NCBI RefSeq assembly: GCF_000956475.1
Contig: NZ_JYJB01000010.1
Coordinates: 310,001 to 374,000 of the forward strand
Origin: Microbacterium hydrocarbonoxydans
GTDB lineage: Bacteria; Actinomycetota; Actinomycetes; Actinomycetales; Microbacteriaceae
DNA: 64,000 nucleotides
Direction of reading: 5' to 3'
Shown here: one piece after another, positions 33,340-41,918 of the stretch
How the letters are laid out: each line of letters begins with the position of its first letter
Numbering within the stretch: the stretch's first letter is position 1
The notes under the pieces: model-generated
The model's database searches: none
What the model saw: only the letters and a program-made list of their open reading frames with translations
Told to the model about the DNA's origin: nothing
Translations under genes and position numbers: made by a program

Positions 33340-33366
33340 GCAGAGTCCGCAGATAGTCCGCAGAAT
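33340..33366 (+). repeat. Integrase arm-type site, right
   Basis: GCAGAGTCCGC followed by AGTCCGCAGAAT, the counterpart of 23466-23492, located between the tape measure terminator and attR. Confidence 0.55.
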
Positions 33367-33407
33367 ACTCAATCAGCGCCATTCCCGCCCATCACCAGCC
33401 AACAGGA

Positions 33408-33422
33408 AAACACCTGGTCAAG
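33408..33422 (+). repeat. Terminal inverted repeat, right copy
   Basis: AAACACCTGGTCAAG, exact reverse complement of 23435-23449, 43 bp inside attR. The left copy is 8 bp inside attL, so the spacing is asymmetric. Confidence 0.6.
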
Positions 33423-33465
33423 CATGACCTACGATGTTCGCCAATCATGGCCAATAACCCAGGTT

Positions 33466-33497
33466 CAGAACCCGGCGTACAGGTCGGCCCATTCGCA
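33466..33497 (+). repeat. attR, 32-bp direct repeat (orphan rnpB 3' end)
   Basis: Perfect copy of 23395-23426, here without the rest of rnpB. Sequence to its right is host chromosome, presumably the original rnpB flank. Confidence 0.92.
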
Positions 33498-33542
33498 CCT
33501 CTGATGCTGGTCACGCCGGCGTACGCGCGGTAGGTTTCGTCC

Positions 33543-34241
33543 ATGTCCTATCGTGCACTCTCCCGGGTGGCGCTTGTCGCCGGTCTCGCGGTCGTCGCGC
33601 TGACGGGATGCACGGCTCCCGAGCCGAAACCTGCTGCACGCACGCCCGCAGCGGTTCAGCCGTCGCCGGCGCCGACAGCCGCCCTCGCGCAGGCTGAGGC
33701 AGCCGAGCCCGTCGACACCGGCTCGATCGACGGCGCGGAGGGCGAGCCCGTCTTCCACGAGGACGCGCTCGTCGGCTACGTCGTCACCTACGGCGACATC
33801 ATGAGCGCGATCGAGCAGAGGTTCGGCGTCGACCGGCTGGCGTCTCTCAACGGCGTCGCCCCCGAGACCATCGCGCCGGGAGACCGCCTGCTTCTGCGCA
33901 GGGGCGCCGTCATGCCCGATATCAGCGGATGCATCGAGCGGACGAAGCTGGGATTCCTGGACGGCGGCGGAGTCGACGGGCATTGGGTCTTCTGGACCGG
34001 CCCCGAATTGGTCGACCGAGGCGGGAGCGATGGGGCGGCCGGGACTGTCGCGACGGATTCCAGCGGACGCATCGTGTCGTACACAGTCGCAGCCGGCGAC
34101 GGAGAGTTCGCGATCGGCGACCGGTTCTGCCTGGAACCGTATTCGTTCATGAAGTACAGCGGGCTGGAGTGGCCCGTCGACCCCGGCGACGTGGTGAAGC
34201 TGGCGGTGGAGCCGGCCGACCTGTTCGAAGCCGCCCGGTAG
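33543..34241 (+). CDS. LysM-like lipoprotein
   Basis: The 232-residue protein has a lipoprotein signal (ALVAGLAVVALTGC, lipobox cysteine C23), a Pro/Ala linker, and a LysM-like module (YVVTYGDIMSAIEQRFGV then LNGVAPETIAPGDRLLLR). A second, weaker copy is YTVAAGDGEFAIGDRFCLEP. It is probably anchored in the outer leaflet and contacts peptidoglycan. It is the first chromosomal gene right of attR, so before insertion it lay directly downstream of rnpB. Confidence 0.8.
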   Translation: MSYRALSRVALVAGLAVVALTGCTAPEPKPAARTPAAVQPSPAPTAALAQAEAAEPVDTGSIDGAEGEPVFHEDALVGYVVTYGDIMSAIEQRFGVDRLASLNGVAPETIAPGDRLLLRRGAVMPDISGCIERTKLGFLDGGGVDGHWVFWTGPELVDRGGSDGAAGTVATDSSGRIVSYTVAAGDGEFAIGDRFCLEPYSFMKYSGLEWPVDPGDVVKLAVEPADLFEAAR

Positions 34242-34257
34242 GCGAGCGTCACACGGC

Positions 34258-34288
34258 GAAGGCCCCGCTGCAGCGCAGCGAGGCCTTC
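34258..34288. terminator. Bidirectional hairpin between convergent genes
   Basis: GAAGGCC (34258-34264) pairs with GGCCTTC (34282-34288), with CGCTG/CAGCG inside. It lies between the lipoprotein gene and ppgK. Confidence 0.75.
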
Positions 34289-34310
34289 ATCGTTGATGCG
34301 GGGGTGAGTC

Positions 34311-35057
34311 TCAGTCGCCGGCGAGCGAGGCTGCGCCGATGATGCCCGAGTTGTTGCGGTGGATGGCCGGGACGATCGGCGTGTTGAGCTCGAGGAGCGG
34401 CAGGAAGTCGCCGGCGTTCTTCGAGACGCCGCCGCCGACGACGAAGAGGTCGGGGCTGAAGAGGAACTCGATGTGCGTGTAGAAGGCCTGCAGGCGCTCC
34501 GCCCACGCCTCCCAGCTGAGTCCTTCGCGCTCGCGCGCCGAGGTGGCGGCCCACGTCTCCACGGAGTCGAACTCGCGGAAGTTCAGGTGCCCGAGCTCGG
34601 AATTGGGGATGAGCACGCCGTCGTAGAGCAGGGCGGATCCGATGCCGGTGCCGAGCGTGGTGAGCAGGGTGAGTCCGCGCACGTCGCGCGCCGCGCCGTG
34701 CCGCGCCTCGGCGACGCCGGCGGCATCCGCATCGTTCACGAAGACGATGTTGCGGCCGAGCCCATCGCGGAAGAAGCGCTCGGCGTCGAAGTGCAGCCAT
34801 TCCTTCGAGACGTTGGCGGCGGACAGCGTCTTGCCGCGCTTGACGATCGCGGGGAAGGCGACGCCGAGCGGAAGCGTGGACTCGTGCACGTCGAGCGTCC
34901 GGAGCACCGTCTGCACGGCTGTCAGCACATCCTGGGGCGACGCGCCCTCAGGAGTGGGTACGCGCACGCGGTCGGACGCCATGGTCCCGTGCTCGAGGTC
35001 GACGATTCCTGCCTTGATACCCGTGCCGCCGATGTCGACGCCGATCGCTTTTGCCAT
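34311..35057 (-). CDS. ppgK: Polyphosphate glucokinase
   Basis: PpgK phosphorylates glucose with polyphosphate or ATP. The 248-residue ROK-type protein has the phosphate loop AIGVDIGGTGIKAG, catalytic aspartate in FVNDADAAGVAEARHG, and LTTLGTGIGSALL. The polyphosphate enzymes of actinobacteria have this length and the LGHLNFREF segment. The ATG at 35057 gives the usual N-terminus; a longer frame to 35108 adds an unrelated leader. It is divergent from the small protein that precedes glnA2. Confidence 0.93.
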   Translation of the reverse strand: MAKAIGVDIGGTGIKAGIVDLEHGTMASDRVRVPTPEGASPQDVLTAVQTVLRTLDVHESTLPLGVAFPAIVKRGKTLSAANVSKEWLHFDAERFFRDGLGRNIVFVNDADAAGVAEARHGAARDVRGLTLLTTLGTGIGSALLYDGVLIPNSELGHLNFREFDSVETWAATSAREREGLSWEAWAERLQAFYTHIEFLFSPDLFVVGGGVSKNAGDFLPLLELNTPIVPAIHRNNSGIIGAASLAGD

Positions 35058-35125
35058 GGTCGCTAGCTTAGCGACAGGCGTCAGCGCCAGTAGGATCGAT
35101 GACATCACGGGAAGAAGGAGTGCTC

Positions 35126-35332
35126 ATGTCGACTGGCGACGAGAAGTACTGGTACAACCTGGCCACCGGGCAGGTCGAGTTCGGCATGATCTCGCCTTCC
35201 GTCGATCGCGTCGGGCCCTTCGACACCGAGGCGGAGGCGGCGAACGCCCCCGCGCTGCTGCGAGAACGCGCCCGTGCCTGGGCGGATGAGGACGCGGCTG
35301 AAGACGCCGCCAAGGGCCAGGACGCCGAGTGA
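35126..35332 (+). CDS. Small SPOR-like hypothetical protein, 68 residues
   Basis: MSTGDEKYWYNLATGQVEFG is followed by SPSVDRVGPFDTEAEAANAP and an acidic tail. Short proteins of this type occur before glnA2 in related actinobacteria and are sometimes labelled SPOR-like; the function is unknown. AGAAGGAG precedes the ATG at 35126. The stop lies 2 bp before the glnA ATG, so the two are coupled. Confidence 0.75.
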   Translation: MSTGDEKYWYNLATGQVEFGMISPSVDRVGPFDTEAEAANAPALLRERARAWADEDAAEDAAKGQDAE

Positions 35333-35334
35333 GC

Positions 35335-36672
35335 ATGGACAAGCAGCGTGATTTCGTGCTCCGCACGATCGAAGAGCGGGGCGTGAAGTTCGTCCGTCTG
35401 TGGTTCACGGATGTGATCGGCACTCTCAAATCGGTCGCGATCGCCCCGGCCGAGGTCGAGGGCGCTTTCGCCGAGGGCATCGGCTTCGACGGGTCTGCCA
35501 TCGAGGGCCTCACCCGCAGCTATGAGTCGGACCTGCTCGCGCAGCCCGACCCCACGACCTTCCAGATCCTGCCGTGGCGTGGCGAGATCGACCCCACGGC
35601 GCGCATGTTCTGCGACATCACGACCCCCGACGGGCGCCCGGCCGTCTCCGACCCGCGCCACGTGCTCAAGCGCACACTCGCGAAGGCCGCAGACGCCGGT
35701 TTCACGTTCTACACGCATCCCGAGATCGAGTTCTACCTTCTGAAGTCGTCGTCGTTCGGCCCCGAAGGACCGGTACCCGTCGATTCGGCCGGCTACTTCG
35801 ACAACGTGCCCGGCGGCACGGCGCACGACTTCCGCCGGCGTTCGGTGCGGATGCTGGAAGACCTCGGCATCTCGGTCGAGTTCAGCCACCACGAGGGCGG
35901 TCCCGGCCAGAACGAGATCGATCTGCGGTACGCCGATGCGCTGACAATGGCCGACAACGTCATGACCTTCCGCACCGTCATCAAGGAGGTCGCGATCGAG
36001 CAGGGCGTCTATGCGACGTTCATGCCGAAGCCTCTGAGCGGGCACCCGGGCAGCGGCATGCACACGCACATGTCGCTCTTCGAAGGCGAGCGCAACGCCT
36101 TCTACGAAGAGGGTGCGAAGTATCAGCTCTCCAAGACCGGGCGCCACTTCATCGCGGGTCTGCTGCGGCATGCCAACGAGATCGCGGCTGTGACCAACCA
36201 GTTCGTGAACTCGTACAAGCGGCTCTGGGGCGGAGACGAGGCCCCGAGCTTCGTCACCTGGGGTCACAACAACCGCTCCGCCCTTGTGCGCGTGCCGATG
36301 TACAAGCCGAACAAGGGCGGCTCGACGCGTGTCGAGTACCGCGCGCTGGACTCGGCCGTGAACCCGTACCTCGCTTACGCGCTCATGCTCGCGGCCGGCC
36401 TGAAGGGCATCGAAGAGGGCTACGAGCTGCCGCCCGAGTCCGAGGACAACGTGTGGCAGATGACCGACGCCGAGCGTCGCGCGCTCGGGTACTCGGCGCT
36501 TCCCGCGAGCCTCGACCACGCTCTGGAGTACATGGAGACCTCGGAGCTGGTCGCCGAGACGCTGGGCGAGTCGGTCTTCAACTACGTGCTGCGCAACAAG
36601 CGCATGGAGTGGGAGGCCTATCGCGGTCAGGTCACGCCGCTGGAGCTGAAGAACAACCTCGAGCTCCTCTGA
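35335..36672 (+). CDS. glnA2: Glutamine synthetase, GlnA2-type
   Basis: The 445-residue protein is a type I glutamine synthetase with the beta-grasp strand region (FVRLWFTDVIG), GFDGSAIEG, metal/ATP motif KPLSGHPGSGMHTHMSLF and NPYLAYALMLAAG. The YELPPES segment holds the tyrosine at the adenylylation position. It makes glutamine from glutamate, ammonia and ATP. It precedes glnE by 7 bp. I prefer the ATG at 35335; a GTG two codons earlier overlaps the previous stop and is possible. A second glnA is at 41919-43343. Confidence 0.93.
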   Translation: MDKQRDFVLRTIEERGVKFVRLWFTDVIGTLKSVAIAPAEVEGAFAEGIGFDGSAIEGLTRSYESDLLAQPDPTTFQILPWRGEIDPTARMFCDITTPDGRPAVSDPRHVLKRTLAKAADAGFTFYTHPEIEFYLLKSSSFGPEGPVPVDSAGYFDNVPGGTAHDFRRRSVRMLEDLGISVEFSHHEGGPGQNEIDLRYADALTMADNVMTFRTVIKEVAIEQGVYATFMPKPLSGHPGSGMHTHMSLFEGERNAFYEEGAKYQLSKTGRHFIAGLLRHANEIAAVTNQFVNSYKRLWGGDEAPSFVTWGHNNRSALVRVPMYKPNKGGSTRVEYRALDSAVNPYLAYALMLAAGLKGIEEGYELPPESEDNVWQMTDAERRALGYSALPASLDHALEYMETSELVAETLGESVFNYVLRNKRMEWEAYRGQVTPLELKNNLELL

Positions 36673-36679
36673 GGCGCGC

Positions 36680-39655
36680 ATGGCTCGTTCGGACGAACCC
36701 GGCTCGCTCTCTGCCCTGGCGAGACTCGGCTTCGCGGGACTGAGCGAGGCGGCCGGCTCGCTCGACGAGCTGGCGGGCCTGCTCGGTCTCGACCGTGCAG
36801 CGCTTCTCGACGGCGCGCAGGCCGCAGACCCCGATGCCGCGGTCGAGGGCATGCTCCGTGTGGCGAGGCGCGACGCCGGTCCGCTCAAGGAGCTGTTCCT
36901 CGATGCGGACTCGCGTCTGCGGGCTTGGCGCGTGTTCGGGTCGTCGCCGGGCCTGGCCGGATTTTTCCTGCGGCATCCGTCCGAGCTCTCGGTGCTGTCC
37001 GCGCAGAGGGATCGCCTGCCCACCGCGATCGAGCTGCGCGCGCGCCTGCTCGAGGCCGTCGGGGTCGTCGACGGATTCGCCGCCACGGCCGGCGACAGCG
37101 CGCTCGTGGCGCTGCGCGTCGCCTATCGACGAGAACTCGCTGGGATCGCCGCGTTCGATGTGAGTCATGAGCGTCCGGTCGACGTGGTGGGCGACGTGGC
37201 GGCCGCTCTCGCCGACATCGCGGGGGCGGCCCTCGAGGCGTCTCTCGCCGTCGCGCGCACCCAGGTGCGATCCGCGTTCCCCGGCGAGGAGATCGCGGCG
37301 ACTCAGCTCGCCGTCATCGGCATGGGCAAGGCGGGAGCGCGCGAGTTGAACTACGTGAGCGACGTCGACGTCATCTTCGTCGGCGGCACTTCGGACGAAG
37401 ACGCCGTCTCCGAGGCCCGTGCGATCGACATCGCGACCCGCCTGGCCCGCGAGACCATGCGAGGACTGAGCGGCATCGAGGCGGAGCCGCCGCTGTGGGA
37501 GGTCGACGCAGCCCTCCGGCCGGAGGGCAAGCAGGGCGCGCTGGTGCGCTCTCTCGCCTCACACCTCGCCTACTACGACCGGTGGGCGAAGAGCTGGGAG
37601 TTCCAGGCCCTGCTGAAGGCGCGTCCTCTTGCCGGCGATGCGGCTCTCGGCGCCGCCTACATCGAGGCAGTGCAGCCGAAGGTGTGGTCGAGCGCGGCGC
37701 GCGAGAACTTCGTCGACAGCGTGCAGCGGATGCGCGAGCGGGTGATGGAGCACATCGACCCCGAAGACGCGCCGTATCAGCTCAAGCTCGGCGCCGGCGG
37801 TCTCCGCGACATCGAGTTCACGGTACAGCTTCTGCAGCTCGTGCACGGACTCACAGACCCTACGATCCGCACCAGAGGAACGCTCGAGAGCATCGACGCC
37901 CTCGTCGAAGGCGGCTACATCGGCCGCGCGGAGGCGGCGACTTTCGCAGACGACTATCGCGTGCTCCGGCTCATGGAGCATCGTCTGCAGCTGCGCGAGC
38001 TGAGTCGCACCCACCTCATGCCGCGCACGCCGGCAGGACTTCGTGTGCTCGCACGCAGCACGGGCCTCGCCGAATCAGGCGAGGCGATCTGGCAGCGCTG
38101 GGAGAGCGTGCGCCGCGAAGTGCGCGAGATCCACATCCGCCTCTTCTACCGTCCGCTGCTCAGCGCGGTCGCGTCGCTGCCTGAAGACGAGCGCACGCTC
38201 TCGACCGCGCAGGCGCACGACCGCCTCGCCGCCATCGGCTTCCGGGATCCGACCGGCGCGCTCCGGCACATCGGCGCGCTGACCACGGGCCTCAGCCGCA
38301 AGGCGACGATCCAGCGGCATCTCATGCCGGTCATGGTGCGCTGGTTCGCCGACGGCAGCGACCCCGATTACGCGCTCATCGCCTTCCGGAGGATCAGCGA
38401 GCGCCTCGGCGACACCCCGTGGTTCCTGAGGATGCTGCGCGACTCCTCGGGTGCCGCGGAGAGCCTGACCAGACTGCTGTCGTCGTCACGGTACATCGGC
38501 GAGCTCATGGAGTGGATCCCCGAATCAGTCGCCTGGCTGGACAGCACCGAACTGCTCCGCCCGCGAAGTCGCGCGGCGATAGACGAGGAGGCCCGCGCGA
38601 TTCAGACCAGGCACGACAGCGTGCAGGGCGCGCTGCGAGCCGTTCGGGCCCTTCGACGGCGAGAGCTGCTGCGGACAGCCATGGGCGCCGTGCTCGACGT
38701 CCTCACGATCGAGGAGGTCGCGACCTCTCTCACCGAGATCACCGACGCCACGATTCAGGCGGCGCTGCGGGCGGTCTACCGCGAAGTCGTTCCCCCCGAA
38801 GACAGCGCGCTCGACTTCGCCGTGATCGGCATGGGCCGTTTCGGCGGTGCCGAGCTGGGATTCGGATCGGATGCCGACATCCTCTTCGTCTATGACGCGA
38901 ACGGCGTCGATCCCGAACGCGCGCGGAAGCTCTCGATGCTGATCGTCAACGGGCTGCGCGAGCACCTCAGCGACAATCGGGTGCCTCTCGACCTCGACGC
39001 GGACCTGCGCCCTGAGGGACGCAACGGCCCCGTCGTGCGTTCGATCGAGGCGTATGCCGAGTATTACCGGCGCTGGTCGCTTTCGTGGGAGGCGCAGGCA
39101 CTGCTGCGGGCACGCGGTGTCGCAGGCAGCGCCAAGCTCACGAGCCGGTTCATGGCTCTTGCCGACAGCATCCGCTATCCCGCGGCCATCGACCTGCAGG
39201 GCACGCGCGAGATCAAGCGCATCAAGGCGCGCGTCGAGGGGGAGCGGCTTCCGCAGGGAGCTGATCCGCGCCGGCACCTCAAGCTCGGCCCTGGCACGCT
39301 GAGCGACGTCGAATGGCTCGTGCAGCTCTTGCAGCTCCAGCATGCGCACGACGTGCCCGCACTGCGGACGACCTCGACCATGGCCGCCCTCGATGCGGCC
39401 GTCGAGGCGGAGCTGGTCCCTGCGGCATCCGCCGACCTGCTGCGAGAGGCATGGCGTCTGTCGAGCCGACTGCGATCGGCGATCACGCTGTTCACCGGCC
39501 AGACGAGCGACGTGCTGCCCACCGAGCCGCGACAGCTCGACGCCATCGGCATCCTTCTGGGCTATCCCGAGCGTTCTGCCACCGTGCTGGAAGACGACTA
39601 CCTCGGCGTGACCCGACGAGCCCGAAAGGCGTTCGAGACGCTGTTCTACGGCTGA
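36680..39655 (+). CDS. glnE: Glutamine synthetase adenylyltransferase/deadenylylase
   Basis: GlnE adds and removes AMP on a glutamine synthetase tyrosine. The 991-residue protein has two nucleotidyltransferase domains. The N-terminal one (removal) shows IGMGKAGARELNYVSDVDVI at about residue 213, and the C-terminal one (addition) shows IGMGRFGGAELGFGSDADIL at about 715. Each is followed by a helical DUF294-like region. Length is normal for actinobacteria. Position between the two glnA genes fits control of GlnA1 (Y402). Confidence 0.96.
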   Translation: MARSDEPGSLSALARLGFAGLSEAAGSLDELAGLLGLDRAALLDGAQAADPDAAVEGMLRVARRDAGPLKELFLDADSRLRAWRVFGSSPGLAGFFLRHPSELSVLSAQRDRLPTAIELRARLLEAVGVVDGFAATAGDSALVALRVAYRRELAGIAAFDVSHERPVDVVGDVAAALADIAGAALEASLAVARTQVRSAFPGEEIAATQLAVIGMGKAGARELNYVSDVDVIFVGGTSDEDAVSEARAIDIATRLARETMRGLSGIEAEPPLWEVDAALRPEGKQGALVRSLASHLAYYDRWAKSWEFQALLKARPLAGDAALGAAYIEAVQPKVWSSAARENFVDSVQRMRERVMEHIDPEDAPYQLKLGAGGLRDIEFTVQLLQLVHGLTDPTIRTRGTLESIDALVEGGYIGRAEAATFADDYRVLRLMEHRLQLRELSRTHLMPRTPAGLRVLARSTGLAESGEAIWQRWESVRREVREIHIRLFYRPLLSAVASLPEDERTLSTAQAHDRLAAIGFRDPTGALRHIGALTTGLSRKATIQRHLMPVMVRWFADGSDPDYALIAFRRISERLGDTPWFLRMLRDSSGAAESLTRLLSSSRYIGELMEWIPESVAWLDSTELLRPRSRAAIDEEARAIQTRHDSVQGALRAVRALRRRELLRTAMGAVLDVLTIEEVATSLTEITDATIQAALRAVYREVVPPEDSALDFAVIGMGRFGGAELGFGSDADILFVYDANGVDPERARKLSMLIVNGLREHLSDNRVPLDLDADLRPEGRNGPVVRSIEAYAEYYRRWSLSWEAQALLRARGVAGSAKLTSRFMALADSIRYPAAIDLQGTREIKRIKARVEGERLPQGADPRRHLKLGPGTLSDVEWLVQLLQLQHAHDVPALRTTSTMAALDAAVEAELVPAASADLLREAWRLSSRLRSAITLFTGQTSDVLPTEPRQLDAIGILLGYPERSATVLEDDYLGVTRRARKAFETLFYG

Positions 39656-39698
39656 TCACCGGTTTGCGATATCGGCGTCTCTCGCCCAAGCTGGCCAC

Positions 39699-40613
39699 AT
39701 GACGATCTCTAGACTCGGCGTGATCTGGAACCCTTCGAAGATCGACGAGGAGCAGCTGCGCACAGCGGTCGCCGAATCGATCACCGGCGAGGTTCTGTGG
39801 TGGGAGACCAGCGAGGACGACCCCGGTCGGGGCATGGCGGCCGCGGCCGTCGATGAAGGCTGCGACGTGGTCGTCGCGGTCGGCGGCGATGGCACGGTGA
39901 GGGCCGTGGCCGAGGTTCTGGCCGGGAGCGGCGTCGCGCTCGGCATCGTGCCGCAGGGAACAGGGAACCTGCTCGCACGGAACCTCGGTGTGCCTCTCGA
40001 CGATCTGAACGCCGCGCTCGAGCGGGTGCGCGACGGAGAGCCCCGCACGATCGACATCGGCTGGGTCGAGTTCGGCGGGGAGAAGCGCGCATTCACCGTC
40101 ATGGTCGGCTTCGGGGTCGACGCGCAGATGCTCGTCGAGACGAGCGACGACCTCAAGGACCGCGCCGGCTGGCTGGCGTATGTGGAGGCCATGGGACGCG
40201 CGCTCGCTGGCACCGAGATGACCGACATCATGCTGACCCTCGACGACGGCGAGGCGCAGGAGGTCAGGGGACACACCATGATCGTCGGCAACTGCGGGAT
40301 GCTGCAGGGCGGCATCCGTCTGCTCCCCGACGCGGTGCTCGACGACGGTCAGCTCGATCTGCTCCTCGTGAGCGCAGACGGCGCACTGCAGTGGCTCGAC
40401 ACGGTCCGATCTGTGGTCTGGGACAACGGCATCCGGCGCGTCTTCGGCGGCGTGACCGAAGCGGTGAGCACGGAATCGACCCGCCACGTCGCGGCGCAGA
40501 CCGTGTCGGTGACCCTGGAGTCTCCTCAGCAGTTCGAGGTCGATGGCGAAGAGGTCGGCGAGGTGTCGTCCTTCGTCGCCAGCGTTCAGCCGGGAGCGCT
40601 CATCGTGCGATGA
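39699..40613 (+). CDS. Diacylglycerol kinase-type lipid kinase
   Basis: The 304-residue protein has the DAGK catalytic signature AVGGDGTVRAVAEVL and PQGTGNLLARNLGVPL, then a beta-rich C-terminal domain (IVGNCGMLQGGIRLLPDAVL). It is a YegS/DgkB-like cytoplasmic or membrane-associated kinase for diacylglycerol or related lipids; sphingosine-like substrates cannot be excluded. The last 14 bp overlap the convergent AI-2E gene. Confidence 0.88.
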   Translation: MTISRLGVIWNPSKIDEEQLRTAVAESITGEVLWWETSEDDPGRGMAAAAVDEGCDVVVAVGGDGTVRAVAEVLAGSGVALGIVPQGTGNLLARNLGVPLDDLNAALERVRDGEPRTIDIGWVEFGGEKRAFTVMVGFGVDAQMLVETSDDLKDRAGWLAYVEAMGRALAGTEMTDIMLTLDDGEAQEVRGHTMIVGNCGMLQGGIRLLPDAVLDDGQLDLLLVSADGALQWLDTVRSVVWDNGIRRVFGGVTEAVSTESTRHVAAQTVSVTLESPQQFEVDGEEVGEVSSFVASVQPGALIVR

Positions 40614-41772
40614 CCTCGGGCGGCACCGTCTTGCGGTCCTGGGCGGGGAACAGCACCTTCTGCACGATGATGATGATGCTCGCCGCAACCGGGATCGCCA
40701 CCAGGGCGCCGGCGATCCCGCCCAGTGCGCCGCCGGCCACCGCCGCGATCACGACGAGGGAGCCGGGTACCGCCACAGCCTTGCTCATGATGCGGGGCGA
40801 GAGCACGTATGCCTCGATCTGCATGTAGACGAGGTAGTAGGCGAAGGCGATGATCGCCGTCACCGGGCTCACCACGAGGCAGATCAGGGCGTTGATGATC
40901 GACGCCGAGAGCGTGCCGACGAGCGGGATCATCGAGCCGATGAACGCGATGAGCGCGAGGAGCGCGGGCACGGGGGCGCCGATGATCGACAGCATGACAA
41001 GGCTCAGGATGCCGTTCACGAGCGCCAGGCTCACCTGCCCGATCACGTAGCGACCGACCGCGCCGGAGACGTCCTCTACGAGGCTGCTGAAGGTGTCGCG
41101 CTGGTACGCGGGGACGAAGCGAGCGGCGACCTTCTTCATGCTCCGCAGCGACGCCATGAAGTAGAGGGTCAGGATGAGCACGATCGTGACGCCGGTGAAG
41201 CCGCCGGCGATGCCGGTGCCCACCGCGAGCACGCCGCCGCTGATGTTCAGGAGGTTCGTCGGATCCTGCACGAAGGTCAGCGCCGACGCTGCGGCGTCTT
41301 CGAAGTTCGCGCCGAACTGAGCTGTGAGGTTCTGGTACCAGTCCGCGTTCTGGATGTCCTCCACCATCTGCGGTCCGTTGTCGATCAGGTTGGAGATCTG
41401 CGTGACGAGCACGGGGACGATGGCGAGGATGATGCCCGCGAACAGCAGCAGCACGACGGCGACGACGATCGCGACGGCACCGCCTCTGGGCATCGAGAAC
41501 CGCCGTTCGAGGAACGTGACGATCGGATCGAGGCCGAGCGCGAGGAACACCGCGAAGCCGATGTACACCAGCACTGTGCCGAGCTGGGTGACGATTCCGC
41601 CGACCGTCAGCGCGACCAGCACGCCGAGCGCTCCGAGCAACCCGAAGATGAACGGGTTGATCCGCGCGATCGCGGCGGCGGCCGTGGTCGGCTGCGTCTG
41701 CGGGCGCGTTCCCTGATAGGGCTGGACGGCTGTCGTCGGCTCGGGTGTGGTGATCGGTCGACGACGTCGCAT
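40600..41772 (-). CDS. AI-2E family transporter (PerM-like)
   Basis: The 390-residue membrane protein has about eight segments (FIFGLLGALGVLVALTVGGI, then VAIVVAVVLLLFAGIILAIV and so on) and the conserved FIGSMIPLVGTLSASIINAL region of the AI-2 exporter/PerM family. The first 40 residues are a basic, disordered tail (MRRRRPITTPEP). AGAGGGGGC precedes the ATG; a longer frame from 41850 is unlikely. The exported compound is not known; the family name comes from E. coli TqsA. Confidence 0.88.
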   Translation of the reverse strand: MRRRRPITTPEPTTAVQPYQGTRPQTQPTTAAAAIARINPFIFGLLGALGVLVALTVGGIVTQLGTVLVYIGFAVFLALGLDPIVTFLERRFSMPRGGAVAIVVAVVLLLFAGIILAIVPVLVTQISNLIDNGPQMVEDIQNADWYQNLTAQFGANFEDAAASALTFVQDPTNLLNISGGVLAVGTGIAGGFTGVTIVLILTLYFMASLRSMKKVAARFVPAYQRDTFSSLVEDVSGAVGRYVIGQVSLALVNGILSLVMLSIIGAPVPALLALIAFIGSMIPLVGTLSASIINALICLVVSPVTAIIAFAYYLVYMQIEAYVLSPRIMSKAVAVPGSLVVIAAVAGGALGGIAGALVAIPVAASIIIIVQKVLFPAQDRKTVPPEVIAR

Positions 41773-41874
41773 CGTGCCCCCTCTGTGTCGGATCGGAACT
41801 GTCAGTTGAGCAGGCGCGCGCTCCGGAGTCAAGCCGGTTGCGTCCCGCATCCTCTCGCCCTCATAGCGGACGAC

Positions 41875-41907
41875 GAAGGCCCGCCCCGGTGACCGGAGCG
41901 GGCCTTC
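41875..41907. terminator. Hairpin terminator after glnA1
   Basis: GAAGGCCCGC (41875-41884) pairs exactly with GCGGGCCTTC (41898-41907), 12 bp after the glnA1 stop on the minus strand. Confidence 0.85.
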
Positions 41908-41918
41908 ATGCGGTTCGA

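Larger units (their letters stand above)
23395..33497. mobile_element. Integrated element in rnpB, satellite-like, 10.1 kb
   Basis: A perfect 32-bp direct repeat (23395-23426 and 33466-33497) bounds the element. Inside are a leftward int/repressor unit, and rightward xis, several unknown genes, a winged-helix replication-type protein with a DnaA-box/iteron region, a run of tiny genes, a terminase-small-subunit-like gene and a tape measure gene. No portal, capsid, large terminase, tail tube, lysin or conjugation gene is present. The interior is lower in GC, and the CGGATGCC octamer common in the flanks is absent. Terminators are intact and all genes are open, which argues against a decayed prophage. 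I infer a phage satellite; a compact defective prophage is the alternative. Confidence 0.85.

Noticed and set aside
23395..33497. Ordinary intact prophage
   Set aside because: No portal, capsid, large terminase, tail tube or lysis gene is present in the 10.1 kb.
23395..33497. Integrative conjugative element (AICE)
   Set aside because: Int, Xis and a Rep-like protein would fit, but there is no FtsK-like transfer protein or spread gene.
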